From: Pseudomonas denitrificans (nom. rej.)
GTDB lineage: Bacteria; Pseudomonadota; Gammaproteobacteria; Pseudomonadales; Pseudomonadaceae
Direction: 5' to 3'
Length of the DNA stretch: 64,000 nt
Assembly (NCBI RefSeq): GCF_008807415.1
Contig: NZ_CP043626.1
Location: forward strand, 2,604,001-2,668,000
How positions within the stretch are numbered: the stretch's first letter is position 1; the number at the start of each line of letters is the position of its first letter. The position numbers and the translations under genes were made by a program. This document shows, piece by piece, positions 9,878-19,503 of the stretch. The notes under the pieces are model-generated. The model was not told the origin of the DNA, made no database searches, and saw only the letters and a program-made list of their open reading frames with translations.

Positions 9878-11140
9878 ATGGCACGCATCATTGGTGGCCT
9901 AGCCGTCTCCCACACTCCGACCATTGGTTTCGCCGTCGACCACGACAAGCGCGAAGAGGCCGCCTGGGCACCAATCTTCCAGAGCTTCGAGCCGATCCGC
10001 CGCTGGCTCGAGGAACAGCGCCCTGACGTGCTCTTCTACATCTTCAACGACCACATCACCTCGTTCTTCTTCGACCACTACAGCGCCTTCACCCTCGGCG
10101 TCGACGACCAGTACGGCGTCGCCGACGAGGGTGGCGAGCCCCGCGCGCTGCCGCCGGTGGGTGGCCACGCGGCGCTGTCGCGGCACATCGGCCAGAGCCT
10201 GATGGCCGACGAGTTCGACATGAGCTTCTTCCGCGACAAGCCGCTGGACCACGGCTTCTTCTCGCCGATGTCGGCGCTGCTACCCTGCGCCGACGGCTGG
10301 CCGCTGCAGATCGTGCCGCTGCAGGTCGGCGTGCTGCAGCTGCCGATCCCCAGCGCGCGGCGCTGCTACAAGCTGGGCCAGGCCCTGCGCCGGGCCATCG
10401 AGAGCTACCCGGAGGACCTCAAGGTCGCCATCGTCGCCACCGGCGGCGTGTCGCACCAGGTCCACGGCGAACGCTGCGGCTTCAACAATCCTGAGTGGGA
10501 CGCACAGTTCCTCGACCTGCTGGTCAACGACCCCGAGCGCCTCACCGAGATGACCGTCGCCGAATACGCCACCCTGGGCGGCATGGAGGGTGCCGAGGTG
10601 ATCACCTGGCTGATCATGCGCGGCGCGCTCTCGGCACGGGTCAACAAGCTGCACCAGGACTACTACCTGCCGTCCATGACCGGCATCGCCACGCTGTTGC
10701 TGGAGAACCTCGACCAGGGCCTCCCGGCCCCGCTCAACGAGCGCCATCGCCAGCACATCGGCCACCAGTTGGCCGGTGCGGAGAAACTCGAAGGCACCTA
10801 CCCCTATACCCTGGAACGCAGCGCCAAGGGCTACCGCCTGAACAAGTTCCTCCACCGCATGATTGAGCCGCAGTGGCGCCGCAGATTCCTCGAAGAGCCC
10901 GAAGCGCTGTACGCCGAAGCCGGTCTCAGCGAGGAGGAGCGCGACCTGCTGCGCCGCCGCGACTGGCGCGGACTGATCCACTACGGAGTGATCTTCTTCG
11001 TGCTCGAGAAGCTCGGCGCGGTGCTCGGCGTGTCCAACCTGGACATCTATGCCGCCATGCGCGGACAGAGCCTGGAAGACTTCATGAAGACCCGCAACCA
11101 GCAGGTGCTCTACTCGGTCGCCGGCAAGGCCGCCAAGTGA
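9878..11140 (+). CDS. galA: Gallate dioxygenase
   Basis: Extradiol ring-cleavage enzyme converting gallate to 4-oxalomesaconate with O2 and Fe(II). The 420 aa match GalA: an N-terminal catalytic LigB-type domain (about 1-280) fused to a C-terminal LigA-type helical domain. Likely iron ligands are His12 (SHTPT) and His59 (FNDHITSFF). ATG 9878 follows a GAGGA ribosome site. Its neighbours galT, galP and galBCD supply the rest of the pathway. This is the defining gene of the locus. Confidence 0.95.
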   Translation: MARIIGGLAVSHTPTIGFAVDHDKREEAAWAPIFQSFEPIRRWLEEQRPDVLFYIFNDHITSFFFDHYSAFTLGVDDQYGVADEGGEPRALPPVGGHAALSRHIGQSLMADEFDMSFFRDKPLDHGFFSPMSALLPCADGWPLQIVPLQVGVLQLPIPSARRCYKLGQALRRAIESYPEDLKVAIVATGGVSHQVHGERCGFNNPEWDAQFLDLLVNDPERLTEMTVAEYATLGGMEGAEVITWLIMRGALSARVNKLHQDYYLPSMTGIATLLLENLDQGLPAPLNERHRQHIGHQLAGAEKLEGTYPYTLERSAKGYRLNKFLHRMIEPQWRRRFLEEPEALYAEAGLSEEERDLLRRRDWRGLIHYGVIFFVLEKLGAVLGVSNLDIYAAMRGQSLEDFMKTRNQQVLYSVAGKAAK

Positions 11141-11358
11141 CACTCCCGGCGCTCCGGCCATGGGGCGCCACCACCCAGCCGAATTCCACCACAACGCCAG
11201 GAAACGGAATCCGCCTTATGCCTCGATACGCCCCACCGCCACGCTAGCGACGCCCTCCCCCGATCCCGATCCAAGCCGCCACACCAGCGCCTCGCGCCGC
11301 CGGACGGCAACGCTTTGCCCATGGTTTTGCCCGTTAAGAAGACTGGAGAACAACAACA

Positions 11359-12606
11359 ATGATCAGCCATTCCAAGCACCGCATCGTCTGCACACTGGCC
11401 CTGGCCTCGGCCCTGCCACTGGAGGCGCTCGCCGACGGGTTCCTCGAGGACTCCAAGGCCAGCGTGCTGCTGCGCAACTTCTACATGAACCGCGACTACA
11501 CTGGCACCGCCAGCCAGGGCAAGGCCGAGGAGTGGACGCAGAGCTTCATCCTCGACTATAAGTCCGGCTTCACCCAGGGCACCGTCGGCCTAGGCCTGGA
11601 TGTTCTCGGCCTCTATAGCCTGAAGCTCGATGGCGGCAAGGGAACCGCCGGCACCCAGCTGCTGCCGACCCATGACGACGGCCGCCCGGCCGACGACTTC
11701 GGCCGCCTGGCGGTGGCCGGCAAGGCACGTATCTCGAAGACTGAACTGAAGGCCGGCGAGTGGTCGCCGGTGCTGCCGATCCTGCGCTCCGACGATGGCC
11801 GTTCGTTGCCGCAGACCTTCCAGGGCGCGCAGCTCACCTCGAAGGAAGTCGCGGGCCTGACCCTGTATGGCGGTCAGTTCCGTCAGAACAGCCCGCGCAA
11901 CGACGCGAGCATGGAGGACATGAGCCTGTTCACGCGCACAGCGTACAAGTCCGACCGCTTCAACTTCGCCGGCGGCGAGTACCGCTTCAACGGCGACCAC
12001 ACCCTGGTCGGCCTGTGGAACGCCGAGCTGAAGGACATCTACCAGCAGCAGTACCTGCAACTGCAACACAGCCAGCCGCTGGGCGACTGGGTGCTGGGCG
12101 CCAACCTCGGCTACTTCTGGGGCCAGGATAACGGCAGCGCCAAGGCCGGCGAACTGGACAACCACACCGCCTCGGGGATGTTCTCGGCCAAGGTCGGCGG
12201 CAGCACCTTCTACCTCGGCCTGCAGAAGGTCATGGGCGATGACGAGTGGTTCCGCGTCAACGGCGCCAGCGGAGGCACCCTGGCCAACGACGCCTTCGGC
12301 TCCAGCTTCGAGAGCGCCAAGGAACGCTCCTGGCAGCTGCGCCACGACTACGACTTCGCAGCTTTCGGCGTGCCCGGCCTGACCCTGATGAACCGCTATA
12401 TCCACGGCGACAACGTGCACAACGCCGCCACCGACGACGGCACCGAATGGGCCCGCGAGAGCGAGCTGGCCTATACCTTCCAGTCCGGCGCGCTGAAGAC
12501 GCTGAACATCAAGTGGCGCAACTCCAACATGCGCCGCGACTGGGGTAGCACCAACAGCTTCGACGAGAACCGCCTGATCGTCAGCTATCCGCTCAACCTG
12601 TTGTAA
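11359..12606 (+). CDS. galP: OprD-family outer-membrane porin for gallate
   Basis: OprD/OccK-type substrate-specific porin, 415 aa, with a cleavable signal (ending LEALA-DG). The mature N-terminus FLEDSKASVLLRNFYMNRDY is the family hallmark, and the protein ends in SYPLNLL, a typical outer-membrane C-terminus. It lies 218 bases after galA, a gap holding no other gene, and is preceded by GGAGAAC. The expected role is gallate entry across the outer membrane. Confidence 0.88.
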   Translation: MISHSKHRIVCTLALASALPLEALADGFLEDSKASVLLRNFYMNRDYTGTASQGKAEEWTQSFILDYKSGFTQGTVGLGLDVLGLYSLKLDGGKGTAGTQLLPTHDDGRPADDFGRLAVAGKARISKTELKAGEWSPVLPILRSDDGRSLPQTFQGAQLTSKEVAGLTLYGGQFRQNSPRNDASMEDMSLFTRTAYKSDRFNFAGGEYRFNGDHTLVGLWNAELKDIYQQQYLQLQHSQPLGDWVLGANLGYFWGQDNGSAKAGELDNHTASGMFSAKVGGSTFYLGLQKVMGDDEWFRVNGASGGTLANDAFGSSFESAKERSWQLRHDYDFAAFGVPGLTLMNRYIHGDNVHNAATDDGTEWARESELAYTFQSGALKTLNIKWRNSNMRRDWGSTNSFDENRLIVSYPLNLL

Positions 12607-12624
12607 CGCCCCGCCCTTCCCGCA

Positions 12625-12665
12625 CTCCGCGCAGCCAGCGTACTGCTCCCGCCGGCTGCCCGGAG
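12625..12665. terminator. Hairpin between convergent galP and galR
   Basis: Twelve-base arms CTCCGCGCAGCC (12625-12636) and GGCTGCCCGGAG (12654-12665) pair with one mismatch across a 17-base loop. Placed just after galP and just before the galR stop, it could stop transcription from both sides. No strong T-tract. Confidence 0.45.
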
Positions 12666-12674
12666 CGCGGGCGT

Positions 12675-13871
12675 TTATCCCGCCTGCTCGCGGATCACCT
12701 CGCGGATGCTCTGCATCAGCGCCGCCGACACCGGCGAATGCAGGCAGCCATTGCGGAAGGTCAGGCCGATGGCGCGGGTAGTCTGCTCCAGCTGCACCGG
12801 CAGCGGGCACAGCTCGCCCGAGGCGATCTCGTGCTCCAGCTGGTGAGCCGACACCGCCGCCAGCATGTCCGAGTGCAGCAGCAGGCCACGGATGATCGCC
12901 AGGTCGCCGCTTTCCACCACGGCATGAGGCGCGACCATGCCGGCGGCGGCGAAGCGCGTCTCCAGCAAGTGTCGCGCTGGCGATCCGGCACGCGGCAGTA
13001 CCCAGCGCGCCCGTTGCAGCTCGCCGAGGGTGCGCTGCCCCTGCAACAGAGGATGCCCCTGCCGGGCCAGCAGTACGACCTCCTCGGTGAGCAGTGCCTC
13101 TCCGGTCAGGTCGCTGGCGTACTGCGCCGATCGCAGGGCACCGAAAACAAAGTCCACATCGCCCGCGCGCAGCTCGGTAGCCAGCAAGTCGAACGGACTT
13201 TCATTGGTGATCACCTGCACCCCCGGATGCCTGGCTGTGAGCCGCACGATGGCCTCGGGCAGGATGCGCGTGCGTCCCAGCGGCAGTGCGCCGACGTGCA
13301 CCACGCCGCTCAGGCTGCCGCGCATGGCACTCAGGTCGGTATCGATATGGCGCAACTCGTTAAGCGCGCGCCGAATCGCAAAGAGGATCTCGTGGCTTGC
13401 GCGGGTCGGTTGCAGACCGCGGGGCGTGCGTTCGAACAGCGGCTGGCCGCATCCGCCCTCGAGCACCTTGAGCGCCGAGCTGACCGCCGGCTGGCTGAGG
13501 CCGAAGTGACTGGCCACGGTCTGCATGTGGCGCGTCTCGCAGAGCTTCACGAAGACCTCCAGGCGCCGCCCCTGGTACAGGTACAGCGGCTCCACCGGCG
13601 GCATGCCGAGCAGCCGCGGCACGCTTTCCAGCTCTGCCAGCACACGTCGCGCACGAGGCAGGACGCAGTTGCCGGAGTTGGTCAGGCGCATGCCGTTGGC
13701 GTGGCGCTCGAACAGTGGCGCGGCTAGCCGCAGCTCCAGCTCGGAGATGGCACGGGTGACCACCGATTGTGCGCGGAACAGCGCTTCGGAAGCCCGCGAA
13801 ACGCTGCCCAAGTCCGCCACCCGGACGAACGCACGAACCTGCATCAGATTCGCCAGTTCGAAGTCACTCAT
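12675..13871 (-). CDS. galR: LysR-type regulator of gallate genes
   Basis: LysR-family transcription factor, 398 aa, longer than the usual 300. It carries two apparent helix-turn-helix-like stretches: DLGSVSRASEALFRAQSVVT near residue 25, and FGLSQPAVSSALKVLEGG near residue 110. This unusual N-terminal extension is shared by GalR-type regulators. A substrate-binding domain follows. The start at 13871 gives MSDFELANLMQVRAFVRV. It is divergent from galB with 165 bases between, where a perfect palindrome lies, and convergent to galP. By homology it activates galTAP and galBCD in response to gallate or an intermediate. Confidence 0.88.
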   Translation of the reverse strand: MSDFELANLMQVRAFVRVADLGSVSRASEALFRAQSVVTRAISELELRLAAPLFERHANGMRLTNSGNCVLPRARRVLAELESVPRLLGMPPVEPLYLYQGRRLEVFVKLCETRHMQTVASHFGLSQPAVSSALKVLEGGCGQPLFERTPRGLQPTRASHEILFAIRRALNELRHIDTDLSAMRGSLSGVVHVGALPLGRTRILPEAIVRLTARHPGVQVITNESPFDLLATELRAGDVDFVFGALRSAQYASDLTGEALLTEEVVLLARQGHPLLQGQRTLGELQRARWVLPRAGSPARHLLETRFAAAGMVAPHAVVESGDLAIIRGLLLHSDMLAAVSAHQLEHEIASGELCPLPVQLEQTTRAIGLTFRNGCLHSPVSAALMQSIREVIREQAG

Positions 13872-13919
13872 TTCCCCTCCCGGCACACAACCCTCGTGGT
13901 ACGGGACTATGACGAGCCG

Positions 13920-13935
13920 ATTGCGCGAGCGCAAT
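13920..13935. promoter_or_regulatory. Palindrome in galR-galB divergent promoter, candidate GalR box
   Basis: ATTGCGCGAGCGCAAT is a perfect 16-base inverted repeat that includes a T-N11-A core, as expected for LysR-type sites. It is 49 bases upstream of galR and about 100 upstream of galB. The assignment to GalR is inferred. Confidence 0.5.
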
Positions 13936-14036
13936 AAGTAAAAAGCATACCTCCCACAACTGAACGCATTAGTCCGCCCTGGCCCCGGTGACATCCTCGA
14001 AGCATCAGAACAAAGCCTCCACAGGAGCCACCGAAC

Positions 14037-14771
14037 ATGTCTGCCGTAGCAAGAACCGCCCTGGTCGTCAGCGCCCACTCCGCCGATTTCGTCTGGCGCG
14101 CCGGCGGCGCCATCGCCCTGCACGCCGAACAGGGCTGCCAGGTGCACATCGTCTGCCTGTCCTTCGGCGAGCGCGGCGAATCCGCCAAGCTCTGGCGCAA
14201 GGGTGAAATGACCGAGGCCAAGGTCAAGGCCGCGCGCCGCGAAGAAGCCCAGGCCGCCGCCGACATCCTCGGCGCCAGCGTCGAGTTCTTCGACATCGGC
14301 GACTACCCGATGCGCGCCGACACCGAAACGCTGCTGCGCCTGGCCGACGTGTTCCGCCGCGTGCAACCCGAATTCGTCCTCAGTCACTCACTGAAAGACC
14401 CCTACAACTACGACCACCCGCTGGCCATGAACCTTGCCCAGGAAGCACGCATCATCGCCCAGGCCGAGGGCTACAAGCCGGGCGAGAAGATCGTCGGCGC
14501 ACCACCGGTGTATGCCTTCGAACCGCACCAGCCGGAGCAGTGCGAGTGGCGCCCGGACACCTTCCTCGACATTACCCCGGCGTGGGACAGGAAGTACGCC
14601 GCCATCCAGTGCATGGCTGGCCAGGAGCACCTGTGGGAGTACTACACCCGCGTCGCCCTGCAGCGCGGCGTGCAGGCCAAGCGCAACGTCGGCATCACCA
14701 GCGCGCGCAATATCGTCTACGCCGAAGGCTTCCAGAGCGTGTTTCCGCGCGTGACGGAGAGCCTGGCATGA
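14037..14771 (+). CDS. galB: 4-oxalomesaconate hydratase
   Basis: Adds water to the enol form of 4-oxalomesaconate, giving 4-carboxy-4-hydroxy-2-oxoadipate. The 244 aa belong to the PIG-L/LmbE metal-hydrolase fold, recognised by the N-terminal [15 protein letters not shown] (in place of HPDDE) and the later YDHPLAM. GalB is the known exception in which this fold serves as a hydratase. The start ATG 14037 is preceded by AGGAG. Its stop overlaps the galC start by four bases (ATGA). Confidence 0.92.
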   Translation: MSAVARTALVVSAHSADFVWRAGGAIALHAEQGCQVHIVCLSFGERGESAKLWRKGEMTEAKVKAARREEAQAAADILGASVEFFDIGDYPMRADTETLLRLADVFRRVQPEFVLSHSLKDPYNYDHPLAMNLAQEARIIAQAEGYKPGEKIVGAPPVYAFEPHQPEQCEWRPDTFLDITPAWDRKYAAIQCMAGQEHLWEYYTRVALQRGVQAKRNVGITSARNIVYAEGFQSVFPRVTESLA

Positions 14772-15484
14772 GCGCATTGATCGGCAAGACAGGCATCGTT
14801 GTGCGCAACATCCCGCGCCTCCCTGCCGGCCTGGCAGAGGAGCTGGGCCGCCTGGGCGTCGCGACGGTACACGAGGCACAGGGTCGCAAGGGCCTGCTGA
14901 ACAGCAGCATCCGCCCGATCCAGCAGGGTATTGCGGTGGCCGGTAGCGCAGTGACGGTGCTGGTCGCCCCCGGCGACAACTGGATGTTCCACGTCGCCGT
15001 CGAACAGTGTCACGCCGGCGATATGCTGGTGGTCGCGCCCAGCTCATCCTGCAGCGACGGCTACTTCGGCGATTTGCTCGCCACTTCGCTACAGGCCCGA
15101 GGCGTCGCTGCACTGGTGATCGACGCCGGTATCCGCGACAGCCAAACCCTGCGCCAGATGGGCTTCCCGGTGTGGTCGAAGGGGATCAGCGCCCAGGGCA
15201 CCGTGAAGGAAGTGCTCGGCTCGGTGAACCTGCCACTGCTGTGTGCCGGGCAACTGGTGAACCCCGGCGACATTCTCGTCGCCGACGACGACGGCGCCGT
15301 GGTGGTGCGCCACGAAGAGGCCGTGCAGGTGCTCGAAGCCGCGCGCCAACGCGCCGACCTGGAAGAACAGAAACGCCTACGCCTGGCCGCCGGCGAACTG
15401 GGCCTAGACCTCTACAACATGCGTCCGCGCCTGGCCGAGAAAGGCCTGCGCTACTTCGACAGCCTGGACCAGGTGGAAGGCTGA
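14768..15484 (+). CDS. galC: 4-carboxy-4-hydroxy-2-oxoadipate aldolase
   Basis: Class II pyruvate aldolase cleaving 4-carboxy-4-hydroxy-2-oxoadipate to pyruvate and oxaloacetate. The 238 aa show the HMG/CHA aldolase (RraA-like) core: [20 protein letters not shown], then [20 protein letters not shown] with the conserved R-D of the active site. It begins within the galB stop (ATGA) and ends 2 bases before galD, so galBCD is one coupled operon. Confidence 0.93.
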   Translation: MSALIGKTGIVVRNIPRLPAGLAEELGRLGVATVHEAQGRKGLLNSSIRPIQQGIAVAGSAVTVLVAPGDNWMFHVAVEQCHAGDMLVVAPSSSCSDGYFGDLLATSLQARGVAALVIDAGIRDSQTLRQMGFPVWSKGISAQGTVKEVLGSVNLPLLCAGQLVNPGDILVADDDGAVVVRHEEAVQVLEAARQRADLEEQKRLRLAAGELGLDLYNMRPRLAEKGLRYFDSLDQVEG

Positions 15485-15486
15485 GC

Positions 15487-16569
15487 ATGAGCCAGACCCG
15501 CATTCCCTGCCTGCTGATGCGCGGCGGCACCTCCAAGGGCGCCTACTTCCTCGCCGCCGACCTGCCCGCCGACACGGCCCTGCGCGACCGGGTCCTGCTC
15601 GCGGTGATGGGCTCGCCGGACGCCAGGCAGATCGATGGCATCGGTGGCGCCGACTCGCTGACCAGCAAGGTCGCCGTCATCAGCGCCTCCTCCCGCGAGG
15701 ACGCCGACGTCGACTACCTGTTCGCCCAGGTCGTGGTCGATGAGGCGCGCGTGGATTATGGGCAGAACTGCGGCAACATCCTCGCCGGTGTCGGCCCCTT
15801 CGCCATCGAGCGCAAGCTGGTGATGGCATCCGGTGACGTGACGCCGGTGCGCATCTACATGGTGAACACCGGGCAGGTCGCCGTGGCCCACGTCCCCACA
15901 TCCGGCGGTGAGGTGGAGTATGCCGGCGACGCTCGCATCGACGGCGTGCCCGGCAGCGCCGCGGCACTGGTGGTGGAATTCGCCGACGTAGCCGGCTCCA
16001 GCTGCGGCGCCCTGCTCCCCACCGGCAACACCCGCGACCGTTTTGACGACATCGAGGTCACCTGCATCGACAACGGCATGCCAGTGGTGCTGCTGCGAGC
16101 CGAGGACCTGGGTTGCAGTGGCGACGAAAGCCCGGCGCAACTGGACGCCGACACCGCGCTCAAGGCGCGTCTGGAATCCATCCGCCTGCAGGCCGGGCCA
16201 TTGATGAACCTGGGCGACGTGCGCCAGCGCAACGTGCCAAAGATGTGCCTGGTCTCGCCCCCGCGCCAGGGCGGCGCGCTCACTACCCGCTCGTTCATCC
16301 CGCACCGTTGCCATGCATCCATCGGCGTGTTCGGCGCGGTGAGCGCAGCGACCGCCTGTCTCGTCGAAGGCTCCGTGGCGCAGACCATCGCGCAGGCAGG
16401 CGCAGGCGAGCTACGCCAGCTTTCGGTGGAGCATCCCAGCGGGGAATTCAGCGTGGAGATTCGCCTGCGCGATGGACAGATCGTCAGTACCGGCCTGGTG
16501 CGCACCGCGCGCCTGCTGTTCGACGGGCAGGTGTGCATTCCTTCCGCGCTCTGGTCCCCGATCGGCTGA
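15487..16569 (+). CDS. galD: 4-oxalomesaconate tautomerase
   Basis: PrpF-family isomerase, 360 aa, catalysing keto-enol tautomerisation of 4-oxalomesaconate after gallate ring cleavage. Family signatures are RGGTSKGAYF at the N-terminus, GADSLTSKVAVI, and QNCGNILAGVGPFAIE with an active-site Cys. It is the last gene of galBCD. Functionally GalD acts before GalB although it is encoded last. Confidence 0.92.
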   Translation: MSQTRIPCLLMRGGTSKGAYFLAADLPADTALRDRVLLAVMGSPDARQIDGIGGADSLTSKVAVISASSREDADVDYLFAQVVVDEARVDYGQNCGNILAGVGPFAIERKLVMASGDVTPVRIYMVNTGQVAVAHVPTSGGEVEYAGDARIDGVPGSAAALVVEFADVAGSSCGALLPTGNTRDRFDDIEVTCIDNGMPVVLLRAEDLGCSGDESPAQLDADTALKARLESIRLQAGPLMNLGDVRQRNVPKMCLVSPPRQGGALTTRSFIPHRCHASIGVFGAVSAATACLVEGSVAQTIAQAGAGELRQLSVEHPSGEFSVEIRLRDGQIVSTGLVRTARLLFDGQVCIPSALWSPIG

Positions 16570-16594
16570 CAGGAGCGTCGGCTTGCCACGAGAT

Positions 16595-16611
16595 CGGCTT
16601 CGGAGAAGCCG
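16595..16611. terminator. Short hairpin after galD
   Basis: CGGCTTC-GGA-GAAGCCG, a perfect 7-base stem with a 3-base loop, 26 bases after the galD stop. No T-tract, so it is only a possible terminator. Confidence 0.35.
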
Positions 16612-16761
16612 GCTCCATTCTCGCCCAGGAACGCCGCCGGCTGTCCCGTGCGGCTTCTGGATACTCGGCCCCCTCGAGACGCTGCGTCAGAAAGCCCAAC
16701 GCAGAGGCGTCGACTCGTTGATCGTTTACTCCATTAGACGAACTGTACTTTTCTCACGAAC

Positions 16762-16820
16762 GTCCGCTATGGGTCGGTAGCTGCCCCCACGTCACAGGCA
16801 GAAATCGGCCAGAAGCAGAC
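16762..16820. repeat. Paired dispersed repeat, copies B and C, forming a hairpin
   Basis: Copy B (16762-16785, plus) begins GTCCGCTATGGGTCGGTAGC. Copy C (16797-16820, minus) reads GTCTGCTTCTGGCCGATTTC. They face each other across 11 bases, so the RNA could fold into an imperfect 24-base stem. The 362-base region 16570-16931 around it, between galD and the TonB receptor 3' end, holds no gene that I can support. Confidence 0.6.
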
Positions 16821-16931
16821 ATCTGCGAAAGTCTCATTCGTACACCGCCGCGCTTTGCACCAAGCAGCCCGAAGCTGAAAAATGAAAGGAGCCATGACGA
16901 CTCCCTTCTACTCACGGAGTGATAGCGAAAA

Positions 16932-19397
16932 TCAGAAGTTGTAACTCACCGACGCAGTGACATTGCGCGATGCACCGTAGAAACCCGAGCCACCGCTATA
17001 CAAGCTCATCAGGTATTTGCGATTGGTGGCGTTGTTGAGGTTCAGCGCAGTGCTCCAGTGTTTGTCGATGTCGTAGCTGGCCATCAGGTCAACCAGGGCA
17101 TACGCGTTCTGGCGAATTCGGCTGTCGTCGTCGAGCTGGATTGCGCTCTGCCAGCTCACGCGGGTGCCGACTTTGGCTTGGGGCAGACTCGGCAACTGGT
17201 AGGTCAGGCTACTGCGGACGCTGTGTGCGGGGACGTACTGACGAGCCTTGTGACCATCAGGATCTTCGATGTGCACGTAGGTGTAGCCGCCCTGCAGTTG
17301 CAGGCCAGGTGCGAGCTGGCCGCTGGCTTCAAGCTCTACGCCGTGACTCTTGAAATCTTCGCCTTCATAGATGTACTGGCTACCCAGCATGTCGCCGGTG
17401 ACTTCGGCGACGTTTTCCTGCTCGGTCTTGAAAAGCGCGGCGGAGACGCTCAACTGGTCGTCCAGCAAGCTGCCCTTGATGCCAGTCTCGTAGCTATGAC
17501 CTTCGAGTGGGTCGAGCACTTTGCCCTGCGCGTCGACCACGTACTGCGGATTGAAGATCTTGGTATAGCTCGCATACACCGAGTACTGGTCGTCAAGGTC
17601 GTAGACCACACCGGTATAGGGGGTCACCTTGCCGTGGATGCGCACGTCGCGTGCAGAGCCATAGTCGCTGCCATCGCTGTCGACGCTCAGCATGCGTGCT
17701 CCGACGATCCAGTGCATGCGATCAGTAAGGTTAAAGCGAGTGCCGGCGTAGACGCTCTTCTGGCGGTCAGTGAAGTCAGCCACCTCGTTGCTGTCATTGG
17801 TGTAGGTCAGGCTGGGTTTAGGAACATGGCCGCCGAGTGTTTCGTCGAGGTCGGCGGGCATCAGCTCGTCCTCGTTGTAGTAGTAGCCGCGGTCATGGTG
17901 TCGCGAGCGGCCGTAGTCTACGCCTACAGTCAGGTCATGCTGTTGGCCGCCGAGGCTGAACGGGCCGCTGAGCTGCGCTTCGCCCAGCAGCTGCTTCTCG
18001 TTGGAGTGGCTGTGGCTGGGGTCGGCCATCCACGGGGTGTCTTCGTCGTAGGCCATCAGGTAGTACATGTTGGCCTGCTGATTCTGCTCCACGGCAGTGA
18101 CGTTGAGCTTGCCCTTCCAGCCATCACCGAAGTCGTGGGCCAGCTCGGCAAATGCGCGCTGGGTGTGAACGTCCCAGTAGCTCCAGTCCTGGCCGATGTT
18201 GGAGCCGCGACGGCTGTAGTGGATCAGATTGCCGGCATAGTCGGTCAACGGCAGGCCGCCCCAACTGCTGCCGTTGGAGTTGCTCTTGTTGTCGGAGAAG
18301 CCGACGGTCAAGGTGTCAGCATCACTGAGGTCAAAGGCAAGCATGCCACTGAGCACGTTCTGCTCGTGGGAATAACGATCCAGGTAGGAGTCGCCCACTT
18401 CGTTGGCGTAGATGAAGCGGCCACGCACATTGCCGTTGTCGGTGAGCGGGCCGGAAACGTCCAGGTCGACACGGCGCGTATCCCATGAGCCCGCCGAGAC
18501 CTTCACCTGGGCATAGGGCTGGTAGGTCGGGCGCTTGCGGATGAAGTTGACCGTGGCCGAAGGATTGCCCGTTCCACTCATCAGGCCATTGGCGCCATGG
18601 AGAATATCGATTTGCTCGTACTCGGCCATGTCGAGATCACCGCTGAGCAGGCCGGCGCTGAATGGCGAACCGATTCCGTCGTACTCGAAGTTGTTGATAT
18701 CGAAGCCGCGCGAGGTGAAGTTGGTGCGGTCGGTCTCGTACTGCTCCACCGTCACTGAGGGCGCGCTACGAAGTGCATCCTTGACGCTGGTGAGATGGAA
18801 GTCATCAAGTTGCTCGCGGGACAGAGTGGTCACGCCTTGAGGCGTCTCGCGAGGGGTAAGCCCCAGACGCGTGGTAGTCGTGTCGGCGAGCTGCTGGTAG
18901 CCGGTAGGCGACCCAGCATTACCGGCGTCCGCCTGAATAACGGTTTCGGGCATGGCAAGGGTGTCGCGGTGCTTGCCCACCACGGTGTCGGCAGGCAGCT
19001 CCAGTGCTCCGGTGCTGATGTCCTGCAGCGCATAGATGCCCGCGCCGCGCTCGACCATCTTGTAGCCAGTGCCTTCCAGCAACCTGGTGAAGCCCTGATC
19101 GACGCTGAAGCGGCCCTTGATTCCGGCACTGTTTCGGCCCGCCAGCTTGACTGGGTCAAACACCACCTGAACGCCTGCGTCAGCGGCGAAACGGGCGAGG
19201 ACATCGCTCAGCGCCCCGGCGCCGACGGCGTAGTCGCGCGCAGTTTCGGCGGCGCTGGCCTGCATCGGCACAAGTGGCAACAAGGTCAGGCCGGCGCAGG
19301 CCAACGGTACTGAGCGAATCGCCGCTGCGAGAACCAGGAGTGGGAAACGACGATGGGTTGATTGCGCCCGGTAGTTCGATGCCATGCTCATTGCCAT
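16932..19397 (-). CDS. TonB-dependent siderophore receptor with signalling domain
   Basis: Outer-membrane iron-chelate transducer, 821 aa. After a signal peptide ending near MQASAAE comes an STN domain (about 50-110; VVFDPVKLAGRNSAGIKG) that contacts FecR. A plug follows (TSVKDALRSAPSVTVEQYET, GANGLMSGTGNPSATVNFIR), then a beta-barrel ending in SVSYNF. Two start codons fit: ATG 19397, or ATG 19391, which is better spaced from GAAGG. It is third in the order sigma-FecR-receptor on this strand, 106 bases after fecR. The ligand is unknown; the form is FpvA/FoxA-like. Confidence 0.9.
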   Translation of the reverse strand: MAMSMASNYRAQSTHRRFPLLVLAAAIRSVPLACAGLTLLPLVPMQASAAETARDYAVGAGALSDVLARFAADAGVQVVFDPVKLAGRNSAGIKGRFSVDQGFTRLLEGTGYKMVERGAGIYALQDISTGALELPADTVVGKHRDTLAMPETVIQADAGNAGSPTGYQQLADTTTTRLGLTPRETPQGVTTLSREQLDDFHLTSVKDALRSAPSVTVEQYETDRTNFTSRGFDINNFEYDGIGSPFSAGLLSGDLDMAEYEQIDILHGANGLMSGTGNPSATVNFIRKRPTYQPYAQVKVSAGSWDTRRVDLDVSGPLTDNGNVRGRFIYANEVGDSYLDRYSHEQNVLSGMLAFDLSDADTLTVGFSDNKSNSNGSSWGGLPLTDYAGNLIHYSRRGSNIGQDWSYWDVHTQRAFAELAHDFGDGWKGKLNVTAVEQNQQANMYYLMAYDEDTPWMADPSHSHSNEKQLLGEAQLSGPFSLGGQQHDLTVGVDYGRSRHHDRGYYYNEDELMPADLDETLGGHVPKPSLTYTNDSNEVADFTDRQKSVYAGTRFNLTDRMHWIVGARMLSVDSDGSDYGSARDVRIHGKVTPYTGVVYDLDDQYSVYASYTKIFNPQYVVDAQGKVLDPLEGHSYETGIKGSLLDDQLSVSAALFKTEQENVAEVTGDMLGSQYIYEGEDFKSHGVELEASGQLAPGLQLQGGYTYVHIEDPDGHKARQYVPAHSVRSSLTYQLPSLPQAKVGTRVSWQSAIQLDDDSRIRQNAYALVDLMASYDIDKHWSTALNLNNATNRKYLMSLYSGGSGFYGASRNVTASVSYNF

Positions 19398-19503
19398 CCT
19401 TCAGGCCGCGCGATGCGCGGGTTGTTCACCCCTCCCTGCGAGGCGTGTTCTCCCCTTTCCCGGACGAGAATGAAAAAGTGCTCAGGGTGTGGAGAAATAT
19501 TTT

